DNA of 64,000 nucleotides from positions 50,775 to 114,774 of the forward strand of contig NZ_JAVHUL010000005.1 in NCBI RefSeq assembly GCF_031085155.1. The letters are read 5' to 3'. The notes beneath the pieces were generated by a model. It saw only the letters and a program-made list of their open reading frames with translations. It had not been told where the DNA came from and ran no database searches. The DNA is from Mesonia profundi (lineage in GTDB: Bacteria; Bacteroidota; Bacteroidia; Flavobacteriales; Flavobacteriaceae). Below are positions 26,544 through 35,886 of the stretch, piece after piece; position 1 is the first letter of the stretch; each line of letters begins with the position of its first letter. The position numbers and the translations under genes were made by a program.

Positions 26544-28337
26544 TTAATTGACGATTAATTTCAGGTTTTGAGCTTGGTCTTCTTTAGCATTAATGTTTAA
26601 GAAATAAATCCCTGTAGAAAGTTTACGTTGTAGAACCACGGGACTATTGACTTTAAGATGGGCAATGTCGCGTACTTTTCTTCCGTGTACGTCATATATA
26701 GAGACCTGTAAAAGCTGATTGGCTTTCCCAGAAATAGTAAATGCCCCATTGGTAGGGTTGGGCCAGACAGAAAAAGCTGTGTTTGTCTTTTCTGTAATTC
26801 CTAAAGTATTAGGTATAAATTTAACTATAAACCCAGAAACATCACTTTCCAACTCTTGATCATACCAAGCATTTGAGGTAGCAATCCCGTCGGTACTACA
26901 GGTTTCTCCAAAGAGGTAAAATTCATCATTGCCTGCATAGAGTAAACCTCTTGTTTTATCATCGCCCAAACCACCAAAATACGTTCCCCAAAGGCGTTCT
27001 CCCGCAGGATTAAATTTTGCCACATAACTATCAAAACTTCCTACAGAAGCAAGTTCGTCTTGAAAGGTATTTGGCGTTGCAATTTGATTGGTGCTTTTAG
27101 TAAGGCTGGCAAAATAAATATTGTCGTCTTCATCAAAGTTAATTACATTTCTATTAAGACCAGAAATAAGAGTTCCCGAACCATTTCCATACGAATCAGT
27201 AAGTTGACCGCCATAGTAGGTGGACCAGATTCGATTTCCATCTTCGTCGAATTTGGCTAGAAAAGCATCATTGGTAGAATTAATAGGATTGCTAGAGCCA
27301 AGTGTTTCCTGGTAGGCTCCCTGAGAGGCGATATCTTCTTGGCTTTGGGTAGAACCAAACCAAACATAATTATTTTGGGAGTCAACGGCCACGTCTATCG
27401 ATTGCTCAAAATCAACACCACCGTACATAAGACCCCAGAGCCTGTTTCCTTGAGGATCAAATTTTGCCAAAAATACATCTGCGGGCAAATTTTGACCATC
27501 TGTATAGGTGCCTGAGGTGGTAAAATAATTTTCTGGCATATTTCCTAAATAATTACCTCCAACTATAATATTTCCGTCTTGGTCTATAGCAATATTATCT
27601 AAGCCAGTCACATTTTGAGATCCCGATGTACCATAATAGGTACCCCAAACGCGATTGCCATTAGCATCAAATTTTGTGATAAATCCTTTTTGGGAAGCTT
27701 GTCCTAAACTTTCATCAAAGGCCCCTACGGTAGCTACATTTTCGTCGCTTTGGGTAAAGCCTACGATATAGAAGTTACCAAGATTGTCTGTAGTATAATT
27801 AACAATTTGTTCTGTTGCATCTCCAACCGTAGTACGGTAATAGGTGGCCCATTCTTTCGTACCATTTTCATTTAATTTCATAATGAACCTATTACTAGGG
27901 TTACCGCCGCTAGTGTTAGGTAAAAAATCTTCCATAAATGCGCCTGACGTAGAGATATTGGAGGTGCTGGTAGTGCTACCAACTACATAAACAAACCCCC
28001 TTACTAGGGCGCCGGCTATTCCTTCTCTACCTTCGCCACCTATAAAAGTGTTCCAAAGAAGCTCTCCTTCTGGAGAGCGTTTTTCGATATAGCAATCATT
28101 TTCTCCTCCACTATAGTTTTGCTGTATTGCGTTAGGAAATATATTGATATTGGAGGCTTCAGAGGCAGTTACACCTCCAAAATTATAGAGATTTCCGCTA
28201 GGATCAAGTGTAAAATTTTTACGTGAAGCATAACTTCCCATCTCTTTTTCTAAAAGCGAGGTTTGTGCAAAAATAGATGAACTGATTATTAGTAGGAGTA
28301 GTGATAAAAATTGGAGTTTAAGGGAGTAGTAATACAT
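26544..28337 (-). CDS. Secreted beta-propeller repeat protein with T9SS type A sorting domain
   Basis: 597 residues with an N-terminal signal peptide (to about SIFAQ, residue 25). The body has repeats of about 55-60 residues marked by (N/E)R(L/I/V)W(G/S)xxYGG and DxxGNxY/I, the SBBP/PQQ-like propeller pattern. The C-terminal 80 residues (VWPNPTNGAFTISG, VSIYDVHGRKV, LSTGIYFLNI) are a T9SS type A sorting domain. The protein should be exported by the type IX system and anchored or released at the surface. Repeats mention no enzyme motif; a binding or structural role is inferred. Confidence 0.9.
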   Translation of the reverse strand: MYYYSLKLQFLSLLLLIISSSIFAQTSLLEKEMGSYASRKNFTLDPSGNLYNFGGVTASEASNINIFPNAIQQNYSGGENDCYIEKRSPEGELLWNTFIGGEGREGIAGALVRGFVYVVGSTTSTSNISTSGAFMEDFLPNTSGGNPSNRFIMKLNENGTKEWATYYRTTVGDATEQIVNYTTDNLGNFYIVGFTQSDENVATVGAFDESLGQASQKGFITKFDANGNRVWGTYYGTSGSQNVTGLDNIAIDQDGNIIVGGNYLGNMPENYFTTSGTYTDGQNLPADVFLAKFDPQGNRLWGLMYGGVDFEQSIDVAVDSQNNYVWFGSTQSQEDIASQGAYQETLGSSNPINSTNDAFLAKFDEDGNRIWSTYYGGQLTDSYGNGSGTLISGLNRNVINFDEDDNIYFASLTKSTNQIATPNTFQDELASVGSFDSYVAKFNPAGERLWGTYFGGLGDDKTRGLLYAGNDEFYLFGETCSTDGIATSNAWYDQELESDVSGFIVKFIPNTLGITEKTNTAFSVWPNPTNGAFTISGKANQLLQVSIYDVHGRKVRDIAHLKVNSPVVLQRKLSTGIYFLNINAKEDQAQNLKLIVN

Positions 28338-28513
28338 TATAAAAAAGTTATTAAAGGAATGAGAGTAATTTTTTTCTTGATAAATGGTTTTAGTCGTTTA
28401 CTTAAAGGTAAGAAGAAATTTACGAAAAAGCACTCAATCTTTTTTTTTTTGCATTTAGTCGATGATTTTTTTAAAAATTAATACCTAAGATTTTTATGCA
28501 TAAGGAATTTATG

Positions 28514-28521
28514 TATATTTG
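28514..28521 (+). promoter_or_regulatory. TATATTTG -7 promoter element for the padR-like gene
   Basis: Full TAnnTTTG match 21-28 bp before the ATG at 28542. A long T tract at 28440-28452 lies upstream, between the divergent genes. Confidence 0.6.
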
Positions 28522-28541
28522 AAATCTAGTTAAAACAACAT

Positions 28542-28880
28542 ATGTCCAATTCAAAATTATATAAAGGCAGTCTCTCTACCATCATTTTACAATTGCTTTT
28601 TAAGGAAGATAAGATGTATGGTTACGAAATTACGCAGCGCGTAAAAGAATTGACCAAAGGAGAATTAAACATCACCGAAGGTGCTTTATATCCTGCGTTG
28701 CACAAATTGGAAGCCGAGGGTTTATTAGAAGTGGAAATGAAAAAAGTGGATAACCGCTTGCGCAAATACTACAAACTTACCCAAAAGGGAACTACAGAAA
28801 GCGTTTCTAAACTCGAAGAATTGGAGCGTTTTATGCAAACGATGAACGGACTTATCGACCCCAAACCGAGTTTAGGATGA
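28542..28880 (+). CDS. PadR family transcriptional regulator
   Basis: 112 residues. A winged helix: LSTIILQLLFKEDKMYGYEITQRVKE (split, residues 10-35), then ITEGALYPALHKLEAEGLLEVE, the PadR recognition-helix and wing motif, and RLRKYYKLTQKGT. Normal length for the short PadR type. It overlaps the next gene by 4 bp. PadR proteins commonly repress neighbouring membrane or ABC transporter genes, and an ABC exporter set lies downstream. The effector is unknown. Confidence 0.93.
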   Translation: MSNSKLYKGSLSTIILQLLFKEDKMYGYEITQRVKELTKGELNITEGALYPALHKLEAEGLLEVEMKKVDNRLRKYYKLTQKGTTESVSKLEELERFMQTMNGLIDPKPSLG

Positions 28881-29581
28881 AAAAAGCAAGTCAAGAACAA
28901 CTAGAACGGCTTTTTCAATTTACCAATCAGCATTTTGTAGATTATTACGATGTACAATTAGAATTGGTAGATCACCTCGCCAATGCCATAGAAGAACAGT
29001 GGCAGGAAAACCCCGAAAAAGATTTTGAAACCGCTTTACAAGAGGAATTTAAAAAATTTGGTGTTTTTGGCTTTTTAGAAGTGGTGGAAGCTAGACAAAT
29101 TGCGATGCAAAAACGGTATTACCAACTCATGTGGAAAGAAGCGAAAGAATTTCTAAAATTGCCTAAAGTTTTTATGACAGCGGCATGTTTTATGATCATA
29201 TTTACGATGATTACCACAATACCCAATGGCATTTTTATTCTTGCTGCATTTTTACTGCCGCTAATAGTTGTTTTTTTCTCAACACTTATTTCGAAACGAA
29301 AAAAGGAAAAGGCCATTCTCAAAAATAATAATCGAAAGCCTTATTTATTAGAAAGCTTAATCTTACAAGCTGGACAAGTAGGCTCTTATATTGGTTTCCC
29401 CATTCAGGTATTTATATTTATACCAGATCATTTGATGTCAAATTTTTGGGTAGGTATTATTTATGGCGCACTTCTTACTGGTTTTGGTTTAGTTTTTCAC
29501 ATCACGCTGTTTTTGCTTCCGCGGAAGCGAGACGAAATACTTCGGGAAGCTTACCCCGAATTAAAATGGCAACAGGTGTAA
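28877..29581 (+). CDS. Membrane protein cotranscribed with padR, function unknown
   Basis: 234 residues. The N-terminal 80 residues are soluble and charged (LERLFQFTNQHFVDYYDVQLELVDHL), resembling the helical sensor domains of PadR-partner proteins. Four hydrophobic segments follow at about 95-115, 118-135, 160-180 and 190-215. Its ATG overlaps the padR stop. Near the C-terminus a palindrome copy (29515-29528) encodes LPRKRD. The arrangement suggests a membrane partner of the regulator. No enzymatic motif seen. Confidence 0.75.
   Translation: MKKASQEQLERLFQFTNQHFVDYYDVQLELVDHLANAIEEQWQENPEKDFETALQEEFKKFGVFGFLEVVEARQIAMQKRYYQLMWKEAKEFLKLPKVFMTAACFMIIFTMITTIPNGIFILAAFLLPLIVVFFSTLISKRKKEKAILKNNNRKPYLLESLILQAGQVGSYIGFPIQVFIFIPDHLMSNFWVGIIYGALLTGFGLVFHITLFLLPRKRDEILREAYPELKWQQV
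29515..29528. repeat. Dispersed palindrome GCTTCCGCGGAAGC
   Basis: Perfect 14-bp palindrome inside the 3' end of a coding sequence, read as LPRKRD. It is the same core as the rfbD copy at 1955. Confidence 0.8.
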
Positions 29582-29823
29582 CAATCTTTTTAAAAAGGAC
29601 ACTAATTAAGAAATGAGTCGTGTGAAGATTTTAGACCGCTCCGCTTTTAGATATTAGAAGCTAGATTTAATTTCAATGATTTAGAGAGTATGTTTCTTTT
29701 AAAATGATATTTTTCAAGATCGCTCCATTCATTTCATACAATTCGGATTAGAAGAGTATGAGATGATAATCGATTGAAGTTCAACGTATCTTCAATCTCA
29801 GATAATGAATAATACAAAACTAT

Positions 29824-31296
29824 ATGTTTAAACGTTTTTTATCTCTAGAATGGAAACAGTTTTCGCGTTCTTCCTATTTTGAAAAGGGACTGGCCATCAA
29901 AATTTTATTAATTTTAGGAGCGCTTTATTTTATAGCCTGTTTTGGCGTTTTGGGCGTTGCGGCTTTCTTTATGATTCAGGATGGGTTTCCTAATCAAGAT
30001 CCTTTGGTGGTGGTAAGCAATTTCTTGATTTTCTGGTTTATGGCCGATCTGGCTTTTCGGTTTTTTATGCAGCAATTGCCCGTAATGAATATTAAACCCT
30101 ATATGATTATTCCCATTAAACGGAAAACGGTCATTCATTACTTATTGGGAAAAACCACCTTGTCTTTTTTCAATATTTTACCCTTGTTTTTCTTTCTTCC
30201 GTTTAGTATTGTTTTACTGGTGCAGGGTTATCCTCCTTTAAACGTGGTTTCTTGGTTCTTTTCTATGCTCTTTTTTACCATTTCACTCAACTACCTTAAT
30301 TTTTTACTGAATAAAAACAACAAGTTCTTCTATGTAATTCTCAGTATTTTAGCGGGCTTAGTCTTGCTAGAATATTTTGAAGTTTATCCCATTTCTGAGT
30401 CTGCCGGGACGTTCTTTTATACGATTTACCAAAAATGGTATGCGGTAAGTATTCCCTTATTGTTAATGATTTTATTGTACCGAAGAAACTATAAATTTAT
30501 TCGGGAAAGTTTCTATTTAGACGATGCCATCCGTAAAGAAAGTCAAGAAGTAAGTTCTACCAATTTAGGCTTCCTCAATAGATTTGGAGACATTGCCCCT
30601 TTCTTAAAAAATGACGTTAAACTCATTATGCGTAATGCGAGGCCCAAGCAAGTGATGCTGATGTCTTTTCTCTTTTTATTTTATGGTCTTATTTTTTATA
30701 CCCAAGACACGTATAGAGATATGCCAGCATTTTTAGCTTTTGCCTCTATATTTGTAACCGGTGGGTTCTTGCTTTCGTTTGGACAATTGGTGCCTTCTTG
30801 GGATAGCGAATATTATAAATTGTTGATGAGTCAAAATATTCCTTATCGGAAGTATTTGGAGTCCAAATGGTACCTTATGGTTGTTGCTGTAGTGGTTTCG
30901 TTTATTTTAAGCACGCCCTATTTGTATTTTGGCTACAAGATTTATAGTATGATTGCTGCTGGAGCCTTGTTTAATATTGGTTTAAATTCATTTATTACCT
31001 TGTATGGCGGCGTTCTTAATCGGGTGCCTGTAGAGCTTAACGTAAAAGCCAAAGCCTTTAGCAATACCCAAGGCTTTAATCCTACGCAATTGTTAATCGC
31101 CTTGCCAAAAATGGCGGGACCTATGCTTATTTTCTATATTCCTTATAAATTCATCAATTTTGAAGCTGGTATTTTGACCCTCGCTTTAAGCGGAATTTTA
31201 GGCTTGGTGTTTAAAAAATTCTTCTTCAATTTGATTGAAAAAGTCTACCAAAAAGGAAAATACAAAACCATCGCCGCATTCGACGAAAAGAAATAA
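29824..31296 (+). CDS. ABC exporter permease-like protein, DUF5687-like
   Basis: 490 residues with about 10-12 transmembrane segments. The N-terminus MFKRFLSLEWKQFSRSSYFE is typical of the Bacteroidota family DUF5687, which pairs with an ABC ATPase. The ATPase gene follows 22 bp downstream. The likely role is the membrane part of an ABC-2-type exporter of unknown substrate. A 242-bp gap with no gene or clear promoter separates it from the padR pair, so shared control is plausible but not shown. Confidence 0.82.
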   Translation: MFKRFLSLEWKQFSRSSYFEKGLAIKILLILGALYFIACFGVLGVAAFFMIQDGFPNQDPLVVVSNFLIFWFMADLAFRFFMQQLPVMNIKPYMIIPIKRKTVIHYLLGKTTLSFFNILPLFFFLPFSIVLLVQGYPPLNVVSWFFSMLFFTISLNYLNFLLNKNNKFFYVILSILAGLVLLEYFEVYPISESAGTFFYTIYQKWYAVSIPLLLMILLYRRNYKFIRESFYLDDAIRKESQEVSSTNLGFLNRFGDIAPFLKNDVKLIMRNARPKQVMLMSFLFLFYGLIFYTQDTYRDMPAFLAFASIFVTGGFLLSFGQLVPSWDSEYYKLLMSQNIPYRKYLESKWYLMVVAVVVSFILSTPYLYFGYKIYSMIAAGALFNIGLNSFITLYGGVLNRVPVELNVKAKAFSNTQGFNPTQLLIALPKMAGPMLIFYIPYKFINFEAGILTLALSGILGLVFKKFFFNLIEKVYQKGKYKTIAAFDEKK

Positions 31297-31318
31297 TGAA
31301 GACTCTTATTTTATAGTT

Positions 31319-32014
31319 ATGATAGAAGTACAAAATTTAAGCAAATCCTATAACAACACCCAAGTGTTGAATATTCCTTCGTTAGACATTCCCAAAGGAC
31401 AAAGTTTTGGGTTGGTAGGAAACAACGGAGCCGGAAAAACCACGTTTTTTAGTCTGTTGTTAGATTTGATTCAGCCTACCACCGGAAATATTAAAAACAA
31501 GGACGTCATAGTGAGTGAGAGTGAGGCCTGGAAACCTTTTACCTCTTCCTTTATTGACGAAAGTTTTCTCATAGGTTACCTTACGGCGGAAGAATATTTT
31601 TATTTTATTGGAGATTTGCGCGGACAATCTAAAGCTGATGTAGATGAGCTCCTAAGCGGATTTGAAGATTTCTTTCACGGAGAAATCCTTCAGCAGAAAA
31701 AATATTTAAGAGATTTATCTAAAGGAAACCAGAAAAAAGCCGGAATCGTAGGTTCTTTTATCGGTAATCCCGAAGTGATTATTCTAGATGAACCTTTTGC
31801 CAATTTAGATCCCACCACACAAATCAGGCTTAAGCAAATCATTAAAGATCTAGCCGAAACCAAAGGTGTCACCGTTTTGGTTTCTAGTCACGATCTTATC
31901 CATGTCACCGAGGTTTGTGAACGCATTGTTTTATTAGACAAAGGGGAAGTGGTGAGAGATATGATGACCAGCGAGGCTACGCTTCAAGAATTAGAAACCT
32001 ATTTTGCTGGTTAA
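31319..32014 (+). CDS. ABC transporter ATP-binding protein
   Basis: 231 residues from the ATG at 31319. An in-frame upstream start at 31235 lies inside the permease gene and adds 28 lysine/serine-rich residues, so it is rejected. Walker A is GNNGAGKTT (near residues 36-44), the signature is LSKGNQKK (near 135) and Walker B is VIILDEP (near 155), with the switch His in SSHD. SEAWKPFTSSFIDESFLIGYLTAEEYF is the Q-loop region. It energises the DUF5687-like permease directly upstream. Confidence 0.93.
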   Translation: MIEVQNLSKSYNNTQVLNIPSLDIPKGQSFGLVGNNGAGKTTFFSLLLDLIQPTTGNIKNKDVIVSESEAWKPFTSSFIDESFLIGYLTAEEYFYFIGDLRGQSKADVDELLSGFEDFFHGEILQQKKYLRDLSKGNQKKAGIVGSFIGNPEVIILDEPFANLDPTTQIRLKQIIKDLAETKGVTVLVSSHDLIHVTEVCERIVLLDKGEVVRDMMTSEATLQELETYFAG

Positions 32015-32261
32015 TTTTAAGATCAACCTTTACAGTTTAGTTTGAGTCTGAACGCAAGGCAGGTAGTCGAGAACTTAGTCTTTTTAAATCATTAAAGAAT
32101 TCTGTTGATTCAAATATAAAAGGCGTTTAGAGGTTTTCTATTAAGTGACAGCTTGCTATTAAGTTGACCATTGAAATTTATAAATTAATACGTATGTTTC
32201 ATCAATTTAATCTAATCATCATGCTATTAAGAATCAAGTCTTAGGTCTTATGTCTTTCAGC

Positions 32262-32296
32262 GCCCGCCCAAACGTAACGCTTCGGTAAGGGCAGGT
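32262..32296. repeat. GC-rich element in the 610-bp gap before sprE
   Basis: The gap 32015-32624 has no gene. It holds a GC-rich patch GCCCGCCCAAACGTAACGC followed by TTCGGTAAGGGCAGG, similar to the hairpin at 17593. The rest is AT-rich sequence and the sprE promoter. Confidence 0.4.
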
Positions 32297-32571
32297 CTTA
32301 TATCTTAGTCGGACACGACTATTTTTAAATGCGTAAAATCTAGAGGAGTGGCTTGTTTTTATTGAGGGACATGCTTGTTTTTCTTAAAAGAAATGTATTT
32401 TTACGCTTTCTCATACTAAAACTGGGAAGAATAAGTTATTCTTTATACCAATTAAATTTTTAAAAGCCGTAATAAAAATTTGATTTATTTTTAGTAAAGT
32501 CGAGGAATAAAAACTAAGCATAGCCACAGCTACGGTTCTTTTTTATGAAGAAGAATTGGCTAAAAAGAAAC

Positions 32572-32579
32572 TAATTTTG
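32572..32579 (+). promoter_or_regulatory. TAATTTTG -7 promoter element for sprE
   Basis: Full TAnnTTTG match about 46 bp before the ATG at 32625. It falls inside the longer open frame that begins at 32556, which argues for the downstream start. Confidence 0.55.
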
Positions 32580-32624
32580 TACGGCGTTAGAATGTTTAAT
32601 TGGTATGACACCTATTTTAACTTA

Positions 32625-35255
32625 ATGAAACGTAATTACTTACCTACCTATACACGATATTTAATTGTACTGCTAGCAGCGGTTTCCTTGGTTTCATGTT
32701 CTAGAAAAAAGAACAAATGGCTCAACAGGAACTTTCATGCGATGGGGGCTTACTACAATGTTATTTATAACGGGAACTTAGCTTTAGAGCAAGGAAAAGA
32801 AGAGTTAGAGCAGACCTATATTGATAATTATTGGGAAATTCTCCCTATAGAGCGTATGCAAGTGGTGGAAGAATCTCGCTTGGCGGACGACAGTAGAAAT
32901 GAGAGCTTTTCTAAAGCCGAAGACAAAGCGGCAAAGGCCATACAAAAACACAACATTAACATTGGCGGAACCGAATACAATCCGCAAATGGATGAAGCTT
33001 TCTTGCTTTTAGGAAAAGCCAGGTATTACGATCAACGTTTCTTTCCTGCCTTAGAAGCTTTTAACTACATCATTACCGATTACCCCGAAAGTGACCGCTT
33101 GGTGACTGCCAAAGTTTGGCGTGAGAAAACCAATATGCGCATGGGGAATAATGAAACGGCGCTAAAAAACATCAAAACGCTTTTAGCTCAGGATATCGAG
33201 TTTGAAGAAGAAGATTTAGCCGATGCTTCCGCGACTTTGGCGCAGGCGTATATCAATTTAGAACAAAAAGACAGTGCCATCGCTCCCTTGGCAGAAGCGA
33301 TTCGGGTGACACCTTCTAATGAAAAAAGAGGTAGGTATCTTTATATTAAAGGTCAGTTATACGATAGGTTAGAGCAAATAGACAGCGCTAATGCCGCTTT
33401 TGATGAGGTAATCGCACTCAATAGAAAATCTCCTCGCATCTATATGATCAATGCGTATATGGAGAAAGCTAGAAATTACGACTTCGATGAACAAGACCGG
33501 TTGGCTTTATTGGAATTGCTTCAGGAGTTAGAAGAAGACAGAGAAAATCGTCCTTACTTAGATAAAATCTACTATCAGATTGCAGAATATTACCGTGATA
33601 ACGACACTATTCCGGGATCGGTAAGTTTTTACAATAAATCTTTACGCACGAATACCCAAGATACCTATTTAAAATCTAGAAACTACCTTACGTTGGGGAA
33701 CATCAATTTTGATGACGCCCTTTATAAGGAAGCAGGCGCGTATTACGATAGTACGCTCGCCAATTTACGCGAAAATACGAGAGAATACAGAGCGATAAAA
33801 AAGAAACGTGTTAATTTGGAAGACGTAATTCTTTATGAAGATATTGCGGTGAAGAATGACAGTATTCTTAACTTGGTGAATATGCCAGAAGCAGAGCGAT
33901 TAGCTTTCTTTACGAAATATACCAATACCTTAAAAGAAGAAGCCCTTGCTGAAGCTAAAGAAGCTGCGAAGAATAAGAATAAACCTTCGGGGAACTTATT
34001 TGGAAAGCAACAAAGTACCGCAGGAGGAGCAAGCAGTAAAGGAGATTTTTACTTTTATGACAGCAAGCAAGTAGCCAAAGGCGTACTAAAATTTAATAGA
34101 ACCTGGGGAGATCGCGCTTTAGCCGATAACTGGCGTTATGAGAAGGGTGGCAAGAATACCAGCGAGCAAGAGGAGATTGATCCCGAAGAGGAAATGCTTG
34201 CCGCGATTGAAAGTGAACCACAGTTTCAGCCAGAAACCTACCTAGAAAACATCCCCAAAGATGAAAAAGTGATTGATAGCTTGGCTAAGGAAAGAAACTT
34301 TGCGTACTATCAATTAGGAATTATTTATAAAGAAAAGTTTAAAGAATACGGACTAGCCTCCAATAAGTTGGAAGCTTTGTTAAAAAACAATCCAGAAGAA
34401 CGCTTGGTGTTGCCTTCTAAATATAATTTATTTAAAATTTATGAAGCCATGGGTGATGACGCCAAGGCGAATGCTTGGAAGCAGAATATATTAACGAATC
34501 ACCCAGATTCACGTTACGCTACTATTTTGAAGAATCCAAGAGGTTTATTGGATGATCAAAACAGTCCAGAAGCGGTGTACGCCACCGTATACCGAAAGTT
34601 CGAAAACCAAGAATATAAGAAGGTAATTGATGAGTCTAATAAAAACATAGAGGTTTTCACCGGAAATGATATCGTTCCCAAATTTGAATTGCTAAAAGCT
34701 ACAGCCTCTGGAAGGTATTACGGCTTTGAAGAATACAAGAAAGGACTTAATTATGTGGCGTTAAACTATCCGCAGAGCGAAGAAGGAAAAAGAGCCGAAG
34801 AGATTGTTAAAACGTCCTTACCGGTATTAAAAAACACCGATTTTGCTTTTCCTACAGATGCTAAAGAATACAAATTGGTTTACCCATTTGAGTTAAGTGC
34901 AAAACAGGTGGACACAAGCAAGATCACTTCCGATAAGGAAAAAAGAAATCTTAACAAGACACAGCAACCCACCATGCAGGATGTGCTTGCTTTAAAAGAA
35001 AAAATTGATAAGGCGATTGTAGAATTTGGTTTTACCGATTTGTCTACCTCGATAGATATTTATACGCCCAATGAAACCTTATTGATTGTTCATGGTCTTA
35101 AGAGTAAATTAGGAGCTGAAGGTTTTGGAGAAAAGCTCTTAAAAGAAAAAGAGTATAAAATAAAACATCAAAATATAGGGATTGCTTCACCAGATTATAA
35201 AATAGTGCAAGTACATAAAAACTTAGACGACTACATCTCCCAGGCATCCAAATAA
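32625..35255 (+). CDS. sprE: SprE/PorW-like T9SS periplasmic TPR lipoprotein
   Basis: 876 residues from the ATG at 32625, close to F. johnsoniae SprE. The start gives a clean lipoprotein signal, MKRNYLPTYTRYLIVLLAAV then SLVSC, whereas the longer frame from 32556 places 23 residues before it. TPR-type helix pairs run from about 110 to 420 and again from about 545 to 740, with a low-complexity linker near 455-475. SprE is needed for gliding and type IX secretion. This fits the T9SS-sorted proteins in this window. The gene order sprE-bactofilin-atpI-atpB is typical of flavobacteria. Confidence 0.9.
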   Translation: MKRNYLPTYTRYLIVLLAAVSLVSCSRKKNKWLNRNFHAMGAYYNVIYNGNLALEQGKEELEQTYIDNYWEILPIERMQVVEESRLADDSRNESFSKAEDKAAKAIQKHNINIGGTEYNPQMDEAFLLLGKARYYDQRFFPALEAFNYIITDYPESDRLVTAKVWREKTNMRMGNNETALKNIKTLLAQDIEFEEEDLADASATLAQAYINLEQKDSAIAPLAEAIRVTPSNEKRGRYLYIKGQLYDRLEQIDSANAAFDEVIALNRKSPRIYMINAYMEKARNYDFDEQDRLALLELLQELEEDRENRPYLDKIYYQIAEYYRDNDTIPGSVSFYNKSLRTNTQDTYLKSRNYLTLGNINFDDALYKEAGAYYDSTLANLRENTREYRAIKKKRVNLEDVILYEDIAVKNDSILNLVNMPEAERLAFFTKYTNTLKEEALAEAKEAAKNKNKPSGNLFGKQQSTAGGASSKGDFYFYDSKQVAKGVLKFNRTWGDRALADNWRYEKGGKNTSEQEEIDPEEEMLAAIESEPQFQPETYLENIPKDEKVIDSLAKERNFAYYQLGIIYKEKFKEYGLASNKLEALLKNNPEERLVLPSKYNLFKIYEAMGDDAKANAWKQNILTNHPDSRYATILKNPRGLLDDQNSPEAVYATVYRKFENQEYKKVIDESNKNIEVFTGNDIVPKFELLKATASGRYYGFEEYKKGLNYVALNYPQSEEGKRAEEIVKTSLPVLKNTDFAFPTDAKEYKLVYPFELSAKQVDTSKITSDKEKRNLNKTQQPTMQDVLALKEKIDKAIVEFGFTDLSTSIDIYTPNETLLIVHGLKSKLGAEGFGEKLLKEKEYKIKHQNIGIASPDYKIVQVHKNLDDYISQASK

Positions 35256-35267
35256 AAAACTCAAGAT

Positions 35268-35687
35268 ATGTTTTCAGAAAACAAAAAAGCGAGAAAAGAA
35301 GCTTCTAGTCCAAGTAAAGAACAGAATAAAATCTCTCAGGGAACAACCTTTAAAGGAGATATACAAGCTCAAGGAGGCTTTAGGGTGGAAGGAACTTTAG
35401 AAGGCACGTTAATCACTACAGGAAAGGTGGTGATAGGTAAATCTGGAATTATTAAAGGAGAGATGAAGTGTGAAAATGCCGATGTAGAAGGTAGCTTTTC
35501 TGGTAAACTAAAAGTAAACAGTGCACTCTTGCTAAAATCTACCGCTCAAATAGATGGGGAAGTCATTACGGGTAAATTATCTATAGAACCAGGAGCCGAT
35601 TTTAATGCTACATGTGCGATGAAGAGTTCGGTTAAAAACTTAAATGATGACAAAAGATCCAAAGAAAAACAAGGGAAAACCGCTTAG
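35268..35687 (+). CDS. Bactofilin (polymer-forming cytoskeletal protein)
   Basis: 139 residues. After a charged N-terminal tail (1-25), the bactofilin beta-helix domain runs to about 120: ISQGTTFKGDIQAQGGFRVEG, then repeated G-x-(V/I) steps such as GTLITTGKVVIGKSGIIKGE and GSFSGKLKVNSALLLKS. Bactofilins polymerise without nucleotide and scaffold envelope proteins. It lies 12 bp after sprE, and the atpI-like gene starts 44 bp before its stop. Confidence 0.93.
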   Translation: MFSENKKARKEASSPSKEQNKISQGTTFKGDIQAQGGFRVEGTLEGTLITTGKVVIGKSGIIKGEMKCENADVEGSFSGKLKVNSALLLKSTAQIDGEVITGKLSIEPGADFNATCAMKSSVKNLNDDKRSKEKQGKTA

Positions 35688-35886
35688 TAAATGGGCTGTT
35701 TTTACGAGCATCGCTTTTCAAATGGCTGTAGTAATTACAGGAGGAGTGCTTTTGGGAATTTGGTTAGATACAAAGTTTGAAAACAAGTATTCAGCTTTTA
35801 CGGTTTCCTGTTCTTTACTAGGAGTTTTTATAGCGCTCTATCAAGTCTATAAAACGGTTAAAGATTTAGATAATGACAATGAATAA
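35644..35886 (+). CDS. AtpI/AtpZ-like ATP synthase accessory protein
   Basis: 80 residues with two transmembrane helices: WAVFTSIAFQMAVVITGGVLLGIWLD (about 19-44) and SAFTVSCSLLGVFIALYQVYK (about 50-70). The GxxxGxxLD motif is that of AtpI/AtpZ proteins, which aid c-ring assembly or Mg2+ uptake. The gene overlaps the bactofilin gene by 44 bp in another frame. ATG codons at 35644 and 35647 are both possible starts. Confidence 0.85.
   Translation: MMTKDPKKNKGKPLSKWAVFTSIAFQMAVVITGGVLLGIWLDTKFENKYSAFTVSCSLLGVFIALYQVYKTVKDLDNDNE

Noticed and set aside
31235..31318. N-terminal extension of the ABC ATPase
   Set aside because: It is the out-of-frame end of the permease gene. The ATG at 31319 gives the usual start MIEVQNLSKSY.
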